A stretch of 64,000 bases of DNA from Undibacterium sp. KW1. GTDB lineage: Bacteria; Pseudomonadota; Gammaproteobacteria; Burkholderiales; Burkholderiaceae_D. The notes under the pieces are model-generated. The model was not told the origin of the DNA, searched no databases, and saw nothing but the letters and a program-made list of their open reading frames with translations. Numbering within the stretch: the stretch's first letter is position 1; every line of letters starts with the position of its first letter. Below are positions 63,106 through 64,000 of this stretch, piece after piece. The stretch covers positions 806,001-870,000 of the forward strand of contig NZ_AP018439.1 of NCBI RefSeq assembly GCF_009937955.1. The letters run 5' to 3'. The translations under genes were made by a program, and so were the position numbers.

Positions 63106-64000
63106 ATGACCATCGAAAATAACAAAGACGTGTCAAAAGAAAGTAGCGAAAATATGGACGGTATATCACTCGCGTATCCATATGCGCAAATTGCCAAAGC
63201 GATTCAGGCGCAAGTTACGCACCGTGAACCAGATATACGCGAAAATGCCGGCACCAAGATACATCGCTGGACCAGTGTGATTCAAAACATGTTAGCCGGC
63301 GTTTTGACACCTGGATCAAGAACACCATTATCGAACGTGCCTGCCTGGGTAACTCTTGATGTCATAACGGGTGGTTTTGCAACTGGCAATTTTAAAGCTG
63401 GTGGAGAATTACATGATTATGAAAAAGTCTTGCTTGCTGAAATGGGTGAAGAATTTCAAGGCATCAATACATCAGAAGCTCGACAAACTCTCAATACCTA
63501 TTTCATTTCAGAGATTGGATTCAAAAAACTGCAGCAGGCCCTTAATTCTGGAACATATGAAATAGATGTTCCAGAATCAGGAGCGTTATTGGTATTGACC
63601 TGGCTTGCCGAACGAGGGCATTTCGAACAGGTTGAGACTTTGTTGAGTGTGATCGCACCTTGGTTTGACAGGTTAAGGTTTTATCCTGACCTGAGTTCCC
63701 GGACTGCTGCCCGGCGAGGCAGGAAAACAGTGCATGTTCGTGATGTTGCATATACACGCCAGATATTGGGAAGCATTGAATCAGATATTGGTATTCGGAT
63801 TCAACGGGAAACGATTGCTATCTGGAACCCAGCTTATGACAGGATGTTGGGTTTGTTTTTCGAAACGCTGGAAGGTGATATGCCATGCATTGCGCTTGAC
63901 GCCAGTGGATCGTGGGTGAATAAAGAAACCCGTAAATTCAACGTAAGTGGTGGATGGCCATGCAAAAAATATCCGGATGACTGGACGGGGCGTGCGCGTC
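63106..64000 (+). CDS. unrecognised protein, cut by window end
   Basis: An ATG at 63106 opens a frame of 298 codons with no stop to the window edge. It begins MTIENNKDVSKESSENMDG and continues with a block starting SLAYPYAQIAKAIQAQV, then TPGSRTPLSNVPAWVTLDVI, FATGNFKAGGELHDYE and later WLAERGHFEQVETLLS and RTAARRGRKTVHVRDV. No signal peptide or membrane segment. I cannot assign a family. Composition is like its neighbours. Its place 48 bp after a tRNA-like gene in an RNA-repair locus suggests an RNA-related role, by context only. Confidence 0.8.
   Translation, partial: MTIENNKDVSKESSENMDGISLAYPYAQIAKAIQAQVTHREPDIRENAGTKIHRWTSVIQNMLAGVLTPGSRTPLSNVPAWVTLDVITGGFATGNFKAGGELHDYEKVLLAEMGEEFQGINTSEARQTLNTYFISEIGFKKLQQALNSGTYEIDVPESGALLVLTWLAERGHFEQVETLLSVIAPWFDRLRFYPDLSSRTAARRGRKTVHVRDVAYTRQILGSIESDIGIRIQRETIAIWNPAYDRMLGLFFETLEGDMPCIALDASGSWVNKETRKFNVSGGWPCKKYPDDWTGRAR

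Overview
The window looks like a chromosome segment of a betaproteobacterium of the order Burkholderiales, probably Oxalobacteraceae (Undibacterium or Janthinobacterium-like). This is inferred from protein character and gene content and could not be confirmed by a search. Genes are dense and mostly housekeeping or catabolic up to about 41.5 kb. Small envelope and stress genes follow, and an RNA-repair locus fills the right end.

Layout. 1-0.5 kb: end of an RNA-repair-like pair (Thg1-like polymerase plus P-loop kinase). 0.6-10.4 kb: fatty-acid beta-oxidation (two TetR regulators, acyl-CoA dehydrogenase, FadB-type fusion, thiolase, alpha/beta hydrolase, enoyl-CoA hydratase), with hslR and a MITE-like element. 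10.5-11.3 kb: IS5-family insertion sequence. 11.4-17.1 kb: periplasmic binding protein, then a probable oxalate or dicarboxylate cluster (OFA-family MFS transporter, FAH-family hydrolase, ketopantoate-reductase-like protein, oxalate-CoA ligase-like enzyme). 17.1-28.4 kb: PhnD-like binding protein, dienelactone hydrolase and an mdtABC-type RND efflux operon with its own outer-membrane channel. 28.8-31.3 kb: membrane protein, oleate hydratase, four-helix Cys-rich copper-binding protein. 31.5-41.6 kb: crystallin/glycine-zipper protein and a very large cyclic beta-1,2-glucan synthase read in five frames. 41.7-55.5 kb: lipoproteins, OmpA, BON, CsbD, DUF3309, cardiolipin synthase, alcohol dehydrogenase, fatty-acid hydroxylase, Yip1, nuclease and GNAT genes. 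55.5-64 kb: rtcR, rsr (Ro60 orthologue), an array of Y-RNA-like genes, rtcB, rtcA, a tRNA-like gene and an unrecognised protein cut by the window end.

The most striking region is 58.95-60.58 kb, between rsr and rtcB. I find nine consecutive units sharing a GAATGC box next to the 5' stem strand, a TGA-TTACAT-like box, and a TTGTC box at the 3' stem strand. Each closes with an outer stem of different sequence but matching complementarity. The first six are short hairpins (55-97 nt). The last three are longer, and the last two carry a complete T arm, a loop-closed 7-bp acceptor-like stem and a D arm in circularly permuted order, as in bacterial YrlA tRNA mimics. A zinc-ribbon protein gene lies inside the array. 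A canonical sigma-54 promoter before rsr and the divergent rtcR imply RtcR-dependent expression of the whole unit.

A second system-level signal is a pair of 16-bp palindromes (TGTKCG-N4-CGNACA) in each of four divergent intergenic regions (31.4, 41.6, 48.9 and 51.3 kb). Each site is followed 19-22 nt outward by a candidate -10 hexamer, although some of these hexamers are weak. This suggests one Crp/Fnr-like regulator activates the small envelope genes and ndvB in both directions.

Five frameshifts (four in the glucan synthase, one in the FAH gene) are each one base short in a G/C homopolymer. This points to sequencing error rather than gene decay.
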